DNA of 64,000 bases from Paraburkholderia tropica (GTDB lineage Bacteria; Pseudomonadota; Gammaproteobacteria; Burkholderiales; Burkholderiaceae), in NCBI RefSeq assembly GCF_914484835.1, contig NZ_CAJZAR010000058.1:1-64000 (forward strand), given 5' to 3'. Below, in pieces: positions 56,326 through 64,000 of this stretch. Under the pieces are notes generated by a model. The model made no database searches, was not told the origin of the DNA, and saw only the letters and a list, made by a program, of their open reading frames with translations. The first letter of the stretch is position 1; each line of letters begins with the position of its first letter. The translations under genes were made by a program, and so were the position numbers.

Positions 56326-56511
56326 CTACATGAGCACAGGCAGCGTTTCGACCAGCGCGACCGCGACCATGGCGCCGATCAGCGCGCCGATCACGCGCAA
56401 GGTGTTGTGCCGGAATTCGGTCGCGCAGGGCAAGGCGCCGAGAAAGAGCGCGCCGGCGAGGGCCATCGGGATGATCATCACGAAATCGCCGATCGTGAAA
56501 TATCCTTGCAT
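56326..56511 (-). CDS. small two-helix membrane protein
   Basis: A 61-residue protein, MQGYFTIGDFVMIIPMALAG onward, with two hydrophobic helices separated by CATEFRHNTLR. AAGGAG lies 7 bp before the ATG at 56511, which supports translation and rejects the 15-codon upstream extension. Family not recognised. Confidence 0.65.
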   Translation of the reverse strand: MQGYFTIGDFVMIIPMALAGALFLGALPCATEFRHNTLRVIGALIGAMVAVALVETLPVLM

Positions 56512-56838
56512 GCTCGTCTCCTTTTTTCGTGGGGCGGCAGGGCGCGGCGCGTTCAATCGAGGTTTCTTCTATCGCACGGTGTGCGGCGCTGCGGCTGCGG
56601 GCCTGAATCGAGTATAGGTGAGGCTTGCAAACCGGACGCCTCGCGCGCGGGCCGCGTGTGCGTCGCCGCACAGCCGCGCAGGCCCGCGTGGCGGGACCTG
56701 GCGGCGTCGCAGCCGACGCCGTGCGGCGCGTGCACGCAGCGCCTTCAGGTTACGAACAGCTTTCGAATCGATGCGGGGTGCTTCAAATTACGTTTAAAAC
56801 GCCACCGAAGCGCCACCTGAAACGCCGCATTTGAGCGA
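56512..56838. other. intergenic region between two minus-strand genes
   Basis: 327 bp separating the MFS gene from the small membrane protein. A TATACT box on the minus strand (about 56615-56620) may be the -10 of the small gene. ACGCC-type triplets recur at 56795-56830. No terminator is clear for the MFS gene. Confidence 0.4.
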
Positions 56839-58107
56839 TCACGCCGCTCCGTCGCGTTCCCGTGCGCGCAGCACGCACGCCAGCGCCAGACCTGCCACGA
56901 GCAGCACGGCGACCAGACTCGCGACGCCGCCCCAGCCCCAGCCGGCCCAGAAGTGGCCGCCCACCGAACCCATGATGCTCGAACCCAGGTAATAGGCCAG
57001 CAAGTAGAGTGCCGCGGCCTGGCCCTTCGCTTCGCGCGCGAGGCGGCCGACCCAGCCGCTCGCCACCGCGTGGCCCGCGAAGAAGCCGATCGTCAGGCAC
57101 GCGATGCCCGCGGCGATCGCGTAGAGCGGCGCGAACATCGTCAGCACGACGCCCGCGAGCATCAGCGCGAGGCTGGCGATCAGCACACGTCCGCGACCGA
57201 AGGTGTCGGCCATGCGGCCCGACCACGGCGAGGCCACCACGCCGGTCAGATAGACGAGGAAGATCGCGCCGATGGCCGCCTGGCTCATGCTGTACGGCGG
57301 CGCGATCAGCCGGTAGCCGATGTAGTTGTAGAGCGTGACGAAGCTGCCCATCAGCACGAAACCCATCACGAACAGCACGGGCAGGCCGGGCCGTCCGAAG
57401 TGGCGCATGAGCGCCGCGCGGTGATGCGAGAAGCCGAGCCCGCGCTTGGGCACGAAATGGCGCGACGGCGGCAGCAGCGAACGGAACGCGAACATCGAGC
57501 AGAGCCCCAGCACGCCGATCACGGCCACGGCCACGCGCCAGCCGAACAGGTCGGTGCAGATGCCGGTGATCACGCGTCCGGCCATGCCGCCGATGGCGGT
57601 GCCGCCCACATAGAGGCCCATCGAGAGGCCGAGGCCCTCGGGATGCATTTCCTCCGCGAGCCAGGCCATTGCGACCGCGGGCACGCCGCCCAGCGCGATG
57701 CCTTCGAGCATGCGCAGCACGAGCAGCGTCTGCCAGTGGGGCACGAACGCGACGGCGAGTGTCAGCAGCGACGAGGCCGTCAGCGAGGCCGTCATCATCG
57801 TGCGGCGGCTCCAGCCTTCGGAGAAGAAGCCCGCGACGAAGATCGCGCCCGCGAGCGCGGCCGTGGAAAACGACAGCGAGAGGCTGCTTTGCGCCGGGCT
57901 CACGCCGAAGGTCTGCGAAAACGCGGGCAGCAGCGGCTGCACGCAGTAGAGCAGCGAGAACGTGGCGTAGCCCGCGAACAGCAGCGCGAGGCTCGCGCGC
58001 CAGAAGGCGGGCGTGCCGCGCTCGATATAGGGAAGGGTCGCGCTGGGGGAAGCGGCGGAGGCGCTGCTGGGCGCGGTCTTGCGGTCGGCGCCCGGTGATG
58101 CGGTCAC
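56839..58107 (-). CDS. MFS transporter, YnfM-like
   Basis: A 422-residue permease with twelve helices. GFFSEGWSRRTMM is the loop 2-3 motif, RMLEGIALGGVPAVAMAWLAEE and GLYVGGTAIGGMAGRVI match the YnfM/arabinose-efflux-like group. Start assigned to GTG 58107, nine bases after AGGAG, because the longer frame upstream begins with residues unlike a transporter. Substrate unknown; the neighbouring RND operon may hint at drug efflux. Confidence 0.86.
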   Translation of the reverse strand: MTASPGADRKTAPSSASAASPSATLPYIERGTPAFWRASLALLFAGYATFSLLYCVQPLLPAFSQTFGVSPAQSSLSLSFSTAALAGAIFVAGFFSEGWSRRTMMTASLTASSLLTLAVAFVPHWQTLLVLRMLEGIALGGVPAVAMAWLAEEMHPEGLGLSMGLYVGGTAIGGMAGRVITGICTDLFGWRVAVAVIGVLGLCSMFAFRSLLPPSRHFVPKRGLGFSHHRAALMRHFGRPGLPVLFVMGFVLMGSFVTLYNYIGYRLIAPPYSMSQAAIGAIFLVYLTGVVASPWSGRMADTFGRGRVLIASLALMLAGVVLTMFAPLYAIAAGIACLTIGFFAGHAVASGWVGRLAREAKGQAAALYLLAYYLGSSIMGSVGGHFWAGWGWGGVASLVAVLLVAGLALACVLRARERDGAA

Positions 58108-58221
58108 GACTGGAACTCCTGCGGAAAATGGCAAAGGCGCAACGATACGCCTGTTGCACGATCCGTGCCGCGCCAATTTGCAGTGCGCGGCGAGCGGCGC
58201 GTGGTGCGCTTTGCGAAAGCC

Positions 58222-59808
58222 TCAGTCGTGCGAAACAGCGGACGGGGCTGCGTTCGTCGTTGCGTGCGCCGTTGCGTCTGTCGTTGCGTGGGCAACCGAA
58301 GCGGGCGCGGGCGCGGGCGCTGCGCCATCGACCGAAGCCAGCGCCGCCGCGTTCCACCCGCCGCCCAGCGCTTTCACGAGCGCGACGCTCGCCGCGAGCC
58401 GCCGACGCGCGATCGTCACCGCCTCGCGCTCGTTCGAGAGCGCCGTGGTTTGCGCCACCACCACATCGAGATAGGTGATCGCGCCGTTCTTGTAGCGATC
58501 CTCGACGATCGCGAGCGTGCGCTTCGCGGCATCGACGGCGCGGTCCTGCGCCACCGCTTCCTGTTCGAGCACGCGCAGCGCCGCGAGGTTGTCCTCGACC
58601 TGGCCGAACGCATCGAGCACGGTTTGCCGATACTGCGCGACGCTGGCGTCGTACTGCGCGCGCGCCTCGTTGCGCACCGCCTCGCGTCCGCCGAAGTCGA
58701 GCAGCGTGCCCGCGAGCGCCGGCCCGAGCGACCAGAAACGCGCGGGCGCGACGAGCCACTGGCTGTAGTTCGTCGCCTCCAGGCCGCCTGTGACCGCGAG
58801 CATCAGGCTCGGGAAGAACGCGGCCGTGGCCACGCCCACCTGCGCGTTGGCGGCGGCCACGCGGCGCTCGGCGGCGGCGATGTCGGGGCGGCGCTCCAGC
58901 AGCGTCGACGGCACGCCAGGCGGCGACGCGAACGGCTGCGCCGACAGCGGCGCGCCGGGCAGCACGGCGAGCGTGAACGTGGAAGGCGGCTGCCCGACGA
59001 GAATCGCGATGGCGTGTTCGAGCTGCGCGCGCTGCACGCCGAGATCGATCGCCTGCGCTTCGGTGGTCTGCAACTGCGTCTGCGCCTGGCCGACATCGGC
59101 GTCGGTGGCGATGCCGCCGTCGTAGCGATGCTGTGTGAGCGCGAGCGACTCGCGATAGGCGGCGAGCGTGTCGTCGAGCAGGCGGCGCTCGCGGTCGATG
59201 CCTCGGAGTTCGAAGTAATCGGTTGCGAGTTCGGCCTGCATCGAGAGCAGCACGGCCTGCATGTCGGCGGCGCTCGCCTGCGCGTTGGCGCGCGCGCTTT
59301 CGACGCTGCGCGCGACGCGTCCCCAGACGTCGGGCTCCCAGGTGGCGTCGAGGCCCACGCTGTAGTCGTTGATGGTGCGCCCGGCCTTCGAGGTGTAGGC
59401 GAGGTTTTCCGACGTGCGCGTGCGCGAAAAACCGGCGCCGGCCGTCACGACGGGAAAGAAGCTGGAGCGCTGCTGCGCGACGTTCGCGCGCGCCGCGCGA
59501 AAGCGCGCCTGCGCGGCCTGCACGTTCTGATTGGCTTCGCCGACGCGTGCTTCCAGCGCGTCGAGCTGGGCGTCGCCGTAAATCTGCCACCACGCGCCGC
59601 GCGACGCGGCGTCGGCGGGCTGGGCGGGCGTCCAGCCGGTGTTGTCGAGTTTCCTGGCGTCGACTTCCTTATACGTGGCCGCGACGTCCGCCGTCGGGCG
59701 CACGTAGTCGGGGCCGACCTTGCAGCCCGCGACGAGCGCGCTCAGCGGAACCATCCACGCGGCCATGAACGCGGCGCGCACCGCGAGATTGAACACGCGC
59801 CGCGTCAT
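58222..59808 (-). CDS. NodT/OprM-family outer-membrane efflux lipoprotein
   Basis: Outer-membrane channel of a tripartite pump, 528 residues. Signal with lipobox LSALVAGC (lipidated Cys about residue 29) and KVGPDYVRP after it, two OEP repeats with RPDIAAAERR, and a low-complexity Ala/Thr tail from about 495. Its ATG overlaps the adaptor gene stop (ATGA at 59805-59808). Confidence 0.92.
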   Translation of the reverse strand: MTRRVFNLAVRAAFMAAWMVPLSALVAGCKVGPDYVRPTADVAATYKEVDARKLDNTGWTPAQPADAASRGAWWQIYGDAQLDALEARVGEANQNVQAAQARFRAARANVAQQRSSFFPVVTAGAGFSRTRTSENLAYTSKAGRTINDYSVGLDATWEPDVWGRVARSVESARANAQASAADMQAVLLSMQAELATDYFELRGIDRERRLLDDTLAAYRESLALTQHRYDGGIATDADVGQAQTQLQTTEAQAIDLGVQRAQLEHAIAILVGQPPSTFTLAVLPGAPLSAQPFASPPGVPSTLLERRPDIAAAERRVAAANAQVGVATAAFFPSLMLAVTGGLEATNYSQWLVAPARFWSLGPALAGTLLDFGGREAVRNEARAQYDASVAQYRQTVLDAFGQVEDNLAALRVLEQEAVAQDRAVDAAKRTLAIVEDRYKNGAITYLDVVVAQTTALSNEREAVTIARRRLAASVALVKALGGGWNAAALASVDGAAPAPAPASVAHATTDATAHATTNAAPSAVSHD

Positions 59809-61028
59809 GATCCTTCCGCCTCCGAACCGGCGGGTTGGGCTGGCTTCGTGTTCGCCTTCGGCGCGACGATCCGCACGGGCGTCCCGTCGACGATCGAATC
59901 CTGCGGATTGACGATCACGCGAGCCTGCGCGTCGAGCCCGTCGGCGACCGCCACGCGCGTGCCGAAGTCGGTGCCGAGCGTGACCTTCACGAGCTTCACG
60001 CGCGCGTTCGCGTCGACGGTCGCGACCATCACGCCGTGCGGGCGGAACAGAAACGCGTTGCCGGGCAGCGTGAGCGGCGTCGCCTCGCCGTCGAGCGCGA
60101 AATGCACCTGCGCGTAGGCGCCGGGCAGCAGCGCGCCGCTGGCATTGTTCACGTCGACTTCGACGAGCATCGTGCGCTGCTGCGGATCGACCGCTCCCGC
60201 CGTGCGCGCGATCACGCCCGGATAACGCGCGCCCTGCGTTTCGTTGAGCGTCAGATACGCGTGCGCGCCGGGCTTGATCTGCTGCGCGTAGGCTTGCGGC
60301 ACGTTTGCGTAGACGCGCAGCCGGTCGGCCTGCGCCACGTGAAAAAGCTCCTTCTGCGGACCGCCCGAACTGCCCGCGTCGATCAGCGCGCCGACGTCCA
60401 CGTTGCGCGCCGTGACGATGCCGTCGAACGGCGACGTCACGCGCTGATACGACTGCAACTGCGTGAGCCGCGACACGTTGAAACGCGCCGCATCGAGCGT
60501 GGCTTTCTTCGCGAGCATGTCGCCGACTTTCTCGTCGGTTTCCTGCTTCGAGACCGAGCGGTTTTGCAGCATCTGCGTCCAGCGGTCGGCCGTGGTTTTC
60601 GCGAGCGCGTAGTTCGCTTCGGCGTTGGCGAGATCGGCGCGCGCGGCGCGCAATTGATCGTCGACTTCGGGCGCGTCGATTTCCGCGAGCAGTTGGCCCG
60701 CCTTCACGTGCGCGCCGATATCGGCGGTCCACTTGCGCAGATAGCCGTTGGTGCGCGCGTAGATCGGCGTGTCGAGAAAGGCCTGCACGTTGCCGGGCAG
60801 CACGAGGTCGAGCGCGTGCGCCGAACGCTGCGGCGAGACCACCTGCACGCTGAGCACGCTGGCCCGTTGCGCGTCTTTTTCGAGCGCCGCGTGCGCGCTG
60901 TGACGCGACCAGATGCCTTGCGCCGCGAGCGCGATCACGACGAGCACCGCAAGCGCGAACGGCCAGCGCCGCGCGCGGCGAGTTTCGCCAGGTTCGCGGG
61001 AATCGGGAGGCGGCGCTTCAGCGTGCAT
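59805..61028 (-). CDS. RND efflux periplasmic adaptor subunit
   Basis: A 407-residue membrane-fusion protein: N-terminal membrane anchor (about 22-42), lipoyl half-motifs NGYLRKWTADIGAHVKAGQLLAEID and SPFDGIVTARNVDVGALI around an alpha-hairpin (about 105-180), then beta-barrel domains with PGAYAQVHFAL. It links the RND pump and the NodT-like channel flanking it. The 37-bp gap from the pump gene and overlap with the channel gene indicate one operon. Confidence 0.92.
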   Translation of the reverse strand: MHAEAPPPDSREPGETRRARRWPFALAVLVVIALAAQGIWSRHSAHAALEKDAQRASVLSVQVVSPQRSAHALDLVLPGNVQAFLDTPIYARTNGYLRKWTADIGAHVKAGQLLAEIDAPEVDDQLRAARADLANAEANYALAKTTADRWTQMLQNRSVSKQETDEKVGDMLAKKATLDAARFNVSRLTQLQSYQRVTSPFDGIVTARNVDVGALIDAGSSGGPQKELFHVAQADRLRVYANVPQAYAQQIKPGAHAYLTLNETQGARYPGVIARTAGAVDPQQRTMLVEVDVNNASGALLPGAYAQVHFALDGEATPLTLPGNAFLFRPHGVMVATVDANARVKLVKVTLGTDFGTRVAVADGLDAQARVIVNPQDSIVDGTPVRIVAPKANTKPAQPAGSEAEGS

Positions 61029-61064
61029 GGTCGATCCGCGTGAAAGAGAGAAGGGATGAGGTCA

Positions 61065-64000
61065 TCATGGTTTCGGAACGACGTGTTCGATGGCGCGCTG
61101 GCGGCGTGCGCCGAGCTGGCGATAGACGAGCGAAAACACCACGGGCACGAACACCAGCGTGGCGAGCGTGCCCACGAGCAGGCCGCCGATCACGGCGCGC
61201 CCGAGCGGCGCGTTCTGCTCGCCGCCTTCGCCGAGCCCGAGCGCCATCGGCACCATGCCGATCACCATCGCGAGCGCGGTCATCAGCACGGGACGAAAGC
61301 GCGTGTAGCCCGCTTCGATGGCGGCGCGCGCGGCGTCGCCATGCTCGCGCAACTGTTCGCGCGCGAAGCTGATGACGAGAATCGAGTTCGCCGTGGCGAT
61401 GCCGATGCACATGATCGCGCCCGTGAGCGCGGGAATGGACAGCGTGGTGTGCGTGAGGAACAGCATCCAGACGATGCCCGCGAGTGCGCCCGGCAGCGCC
61501 GTGATGATGATGAACGGATCGAGCCACGACTGGAAATTCACCACGATCAGCAGATAGACGAGCACGATCGCGAACACGAGTCCGCCGAATAATCCGGAGA
61601 ACGAATCGTTCATCGTCTGCACCTGGACGCGCAGCACGATGGCCGATCCCTTGGGCAGATCGGCGCGCGCGTCGTCGATGATCTTGCGGATGTCGTCGGA
61701 GACCGCGCCGAGATCGCGGCCGTCGGCGCTGCCGTAAATGTCGATGGCGGTCTGCGCGTTGTAGTGCGAGACCACGGCCTCGCCGGACTCGCGCCGCATG
61801 CTTGCGAGCGCGCCGAGAATATTGCTGCGGCCGTTCGCGGTGAGCGGAATGTTGGCGAGCGACTGTAGCGAATCGATCGTGTATTGCGGCGCTTCCGTGA
61901 CCACGTTGTAGCTCACGCCGTTCATCGGATTGAGCCAGAACGTGGGCGTGGTCTGCTGGCTGCCCGAGAGCGTGATGAGCAGATCGCTCGCCACGTCTTT
62001 CTGCGTGAAGCCCGCCTGTTGCGCGCGCGTGCGGTCCACGTCGATGAAGATGCGCGGCAGGTCGGCGGGCTGCTGGATGCGCGCATCGGCGAGACCGGGC
62101 ACGCTGCGCAGTTTCGCGAGCAGGCGCGCGGCGAAGGCGCGGTTGGCCGTGGCGTCGCGGCCCGTGATCTGCACGTCGATCGGCGCGGGCATGCCGAAGT
62201 TCAGCGTCTGGCTCACGATATCGGCGGGCAGAAACGCGAACTGCACGCCGGGGAATTCGTCGTTGAGCGCGCGGCGCAGTTCGCGCACGTAGTCGGCGGT
62301 CGGGCGATGGTCTTCGTTCAGCGAGATCAGCACGTCGGCGTCCGAGGTGCCGATGGTGCCCGTGTTGCTGTACGAGAGATTGATGCCCGACACCGGCAGG
62401 CCGATGTTGTCGATGATCGAATGCAGCTCGCGCGGCGGAATCAGTGCGCGAATGCGCGCGTCGACGCGATCGGTGAGCACCGCGGTTTCCTCCACGCGCA
62501 TGCCGGTCTTCGCGCGCAGATGCAGCGCGATGGTGCCCGCGTCGACTTGCGGAAAGAAGTCGCGGCCGAGAAACGGCATCAGCAGCAGCGAGGCGCCGCA
62601 GCAGACGAGAAAGAGCGTGACGAAGCTCACCGGACGCGCGACGCGCGCCGCAAGAAACGCGCGATAGCGCACGCGCGTGCGCTCGAAGCCGCGCTCGAAC
62701 GCGAGGTGCACGCGCATGAACGGATTGCGCGTGCCTTCGCGATGAAAGTCCTCGCTCTTGTGATGCTGGCGCAGCAGGTATTTCGCGAGCGTCGGCACCA
62801 GCGTGCGCGAGAAGAAATACGAGGCGAGCATCGCGAACACCACGGCTTCCGCGAGCGGAATGAACAGATAGTGCGCGACGCCCGTGAGCAGGAACATCGG
62901 CACGAACACGATGCAGATCGAGAGCGTCGAGACCAGCGTGGGAATCGCGATCTGATGCGCGCCGTCGAGAATCGCCTGTTCGAGCGTCTTGCCCTGTTCG
63001 AGCTGCTGGCTGATGTTTTCGATCGCGACCGTGGCGTCGTCCACGAGAATGCCGACCGCGAGCGCGAGGCCGCCGAGCGTCATGATGTTGATGGTTTCGC
63101 CGAGCGCCGCGAGCGCGATGATCGAGGTGATCATCGAGAGCGGAATCGACACGGCGATGATCAGCGTCGCGCGCCAGTTGCCGAGAAAGAGCAGGATCAT
63201 CAGCGCGGTGAGCGCGGCGGCGATCAGCGCCTCGCGCAGCACGCCCGTAATCGAGGCGCGCACGAACAGCGACTGGTCCGCGACCGGATCGATGTTCAGC
63301 GACGGCGGCACGAGGTTGCGTAGCTGCGGCATCATCGCCTTGATACGGTCGACGATATCGAGCGTCGACGTGTTGCCGCTCTTGTTGATGGTGAGCAGCG
63401 CGGCGCGCTGGCCGTCCACGCGCACGATGTTGGTCTGCGGCACGAAGCCGTCGCGCACGTGCGCCACGTCGCGCAGATAAATCGTGCCGTTCGCCGTGGT
63501 TTTCACGGGAATGTCATTGAGACCGGCGAGGGTATCGGGACTCGCGTTCATCAGCACCGAATACTCGGTCGCGCCGATCTTCGCGGTGCCCGACGGCAGG
63601 ATCAGGTTCTGCGTGCTGATCGCGCTGACCACGTCCATCGGCGAGAGATTGTGCTGCTGCAATTCGCGCTGATCGATGTCGACCATGATCTGCCGCTGCT
63701 TGCCGCCATACGGCAGCGGCGCGCTCGCGCCGGGCACGGTGGCGAGCTGGGTCTTCAGGAAGTTGTTGCCGTAGTCGAACAGCTCCTGCTCGGTGAGCTG
63801 CGCGGAAGACAGCGAGAGCCGCAGGATCGGCACGGTCGAGGCGTTGTAGCGCAGGATCGACGGCGGCGTGATGCCGGGCGGCAGCTGGCGCAATTGCGTC
63901 TGCGAGAGCGCGGTCACTTCGGCGAGCGCTTCCTGCACGTTCGCGTGCGGCTGGAAGAAGATCTTCACGACCGCGATGCCGTTGAGCGAAGTCGATTCGG
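61065..64000 (-). CDS. RND-family efflux transporter permease, 5' part outside the window
   Basis: Proton-driven inner-membrane pump. The open frame reaches the right edge and continues (LNGIAVVKIFFQPHANV), so the visible Met at 63968 is internal. At least 978 residues are present. Visible: GILVDDATVAIENI in the fourth helix with the two proton-relay Asp, two large periplasmic domains, and twelve-helix topology from about the middle. Sequence is closer to HAE1-type drug pumps with CzcA-like features than to heavy-metal pumps; substrate unknown. Followed by its adaptor and channel genes. Confidence 0.92.
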   Translation of the reverse strand, partial: ESTSLNGIAVVKIFFQPHANVQEALAEVTALSQTQLRQLPPGITPPSILRYNASTVPILRLSLSSAQLTEQELFDYGNNFLKTQLATVPGASAPLPYGGKQRQIMVDIDQRELQQHNLSPMDVVSAISTQNLILPSGTAKIGATEYSVLMNASPDTLAGLNDIPVKTTANGTIYLRDVAHVRDGFVPQTNIVRVDGQRAALLTINKSGNTSTLDIVDRIKAMMPQLRNLVPPSLNIDPVADQSLFVRASITGVLREALIAAALTALMILLFLGNWRATLIIAVSIPLSMITSIIALAALGETINIMTLGGLALAVGILVDDATVAIENISQQLEQGKTLEQAILDGAHQIAIPTLVSTLSICIVFVPMFLLTGVAHYLFIPLAEAVVFAMLASYFFSRTLVPTLAKYLLRQHHKSEDFHREGTRNPFMRVHLAFERGFERTRVRYRAFLAARVARPVSFVTLFLVCCGASLLLMPFLGRDFFPQVDAGTIALHLRAKTGMRVEETAVLTDRVDARIRALIPPRELHSIIDNIGLPVSGINLSYSNTGTIGTSDADVLISLNEDHRPTADYVRELRRALNDEFPGVQFAFLPADIVSQTLNFGMPAPIDVQITGRDATANRAFAARLLAKLRSVPGLADARIQQPADLPRIFIDVDRTRAQQAGFTQKDVASDLLITLSGSQQTTPTFWLNPMNGVSYNVVTEAPQYTIDSLQSLANIPLTANGRSNILGALASMRRESGEAVVSHYNAQTAIDIYGSADGRDLGAVSDDIRKIIDDARADLPKGSAIVLRVQVQTMNDSFSGLFGGLVFAIVLVYLLIVVNFQSWLDPFIIITALPGALAGIVWMLFLTHTTLSIPALTGAIMCIGIATANSILVISFAREQLREHGDAARAAIEAGYTRFRPVLMTALAMVIGMVPMALGLGEGGEQNAPLGRAVIGGLLVGTLATLVFVPVVFSLVYRQLGARRQRAIEHVVPKP

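Noticed and set aside
56783..59593. 936-codon minus-strand frame overlapping the MFS and NodT genes
   Set aside because: Out of frame with both real genes and composed of Arg/Ala-rich sequence.

Overview
The window looks like core chromosome from a high-GC betaproteobacterium of the Burkholderiaceae, most likely Paraburkholderia or a close relative. This rests on gene content and order (dprA/def-fmt, rsmB-ntrYX, queCED, mreBCD-mrdA-rodA, gatCAB, metXW, argB-HAD-slmA, hslVU-dksA, xerC-DUF484-dapF-lpxL/metK), on strong G/C at third codon positions, and on family signatures such as a DksA that has lost its zinc site. I see no insertion sequence, integrase of a mobile element, CRISPR array, phage or rRNA. 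Almost all of it is housekeeping DNA, and most long overlapping reading frames are high-GC shadows.

Layout. 0-10.6 kb: start of dprA leaving to the left; def and fmt (formyl-methionine processing); a LysE exporter; htpX; a GT87-like membrane protein; rsmB, a DUF4390 gene and an NtrYX-type two-component pair. 10.7-15 kb: tRNA-Phe, queC-queE-queD (queuosine precursor), an HpaI-type aldolase and a Sel1 protein. 15-22 kb, minus strand: the rod-shape cluster mreB-mreC-mreD-mrdA-rodA. 22-27.5 kb: gatC-gatA-gatB, a PPK2 kinase and xth. 27.5-36 kb, mostly minus: an M48 protease, an AmpG-like transporter, metX-metW, HdeD, SlmA, a HAD phosphatase and argB. 36-40 kb: a CWC cysteine-rich protein, a TPR-glycosyltransferase and a RegBA/RoxSR-type redox pair. 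40-44.8 kb, minus: hslV-hslU, dksA and a CobW-family (COG0523) metallochaperone. 45-50 kb, minus: rlmI, xerC, DUF484, dapF, lpxL. 50-56.5 kb: metK, small proteins, a PhyH dioxygenase, an aldo/keto reductase and a fatty acid desaturase. 56.8-64 kb, minus: an MFS transporter and an RND efflux operon (pump partial, then adaptor, then outer-membrane factor).

The most interesting signals are regulatory. The metX leader carries what reads as a SAM-II-type riboswitch with an extra hairpin inserted in its joining loop. It is followed by a long stem that would compete for the conserved GCUAAA element and in turn control a helix covering the ribosome binding site. The metK leader has a related, weaker architecture, so both genes may be tuned by S-adenosylmethionine. 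A second theme is metal homeostasis: a zinc-site-less DksA sits next to a His-rich COG0523 GTPase whose upstream region has a Zur-like palindrome. Heat-shock (sigma-32-like) promoter candidates precede htpX and hslVU.
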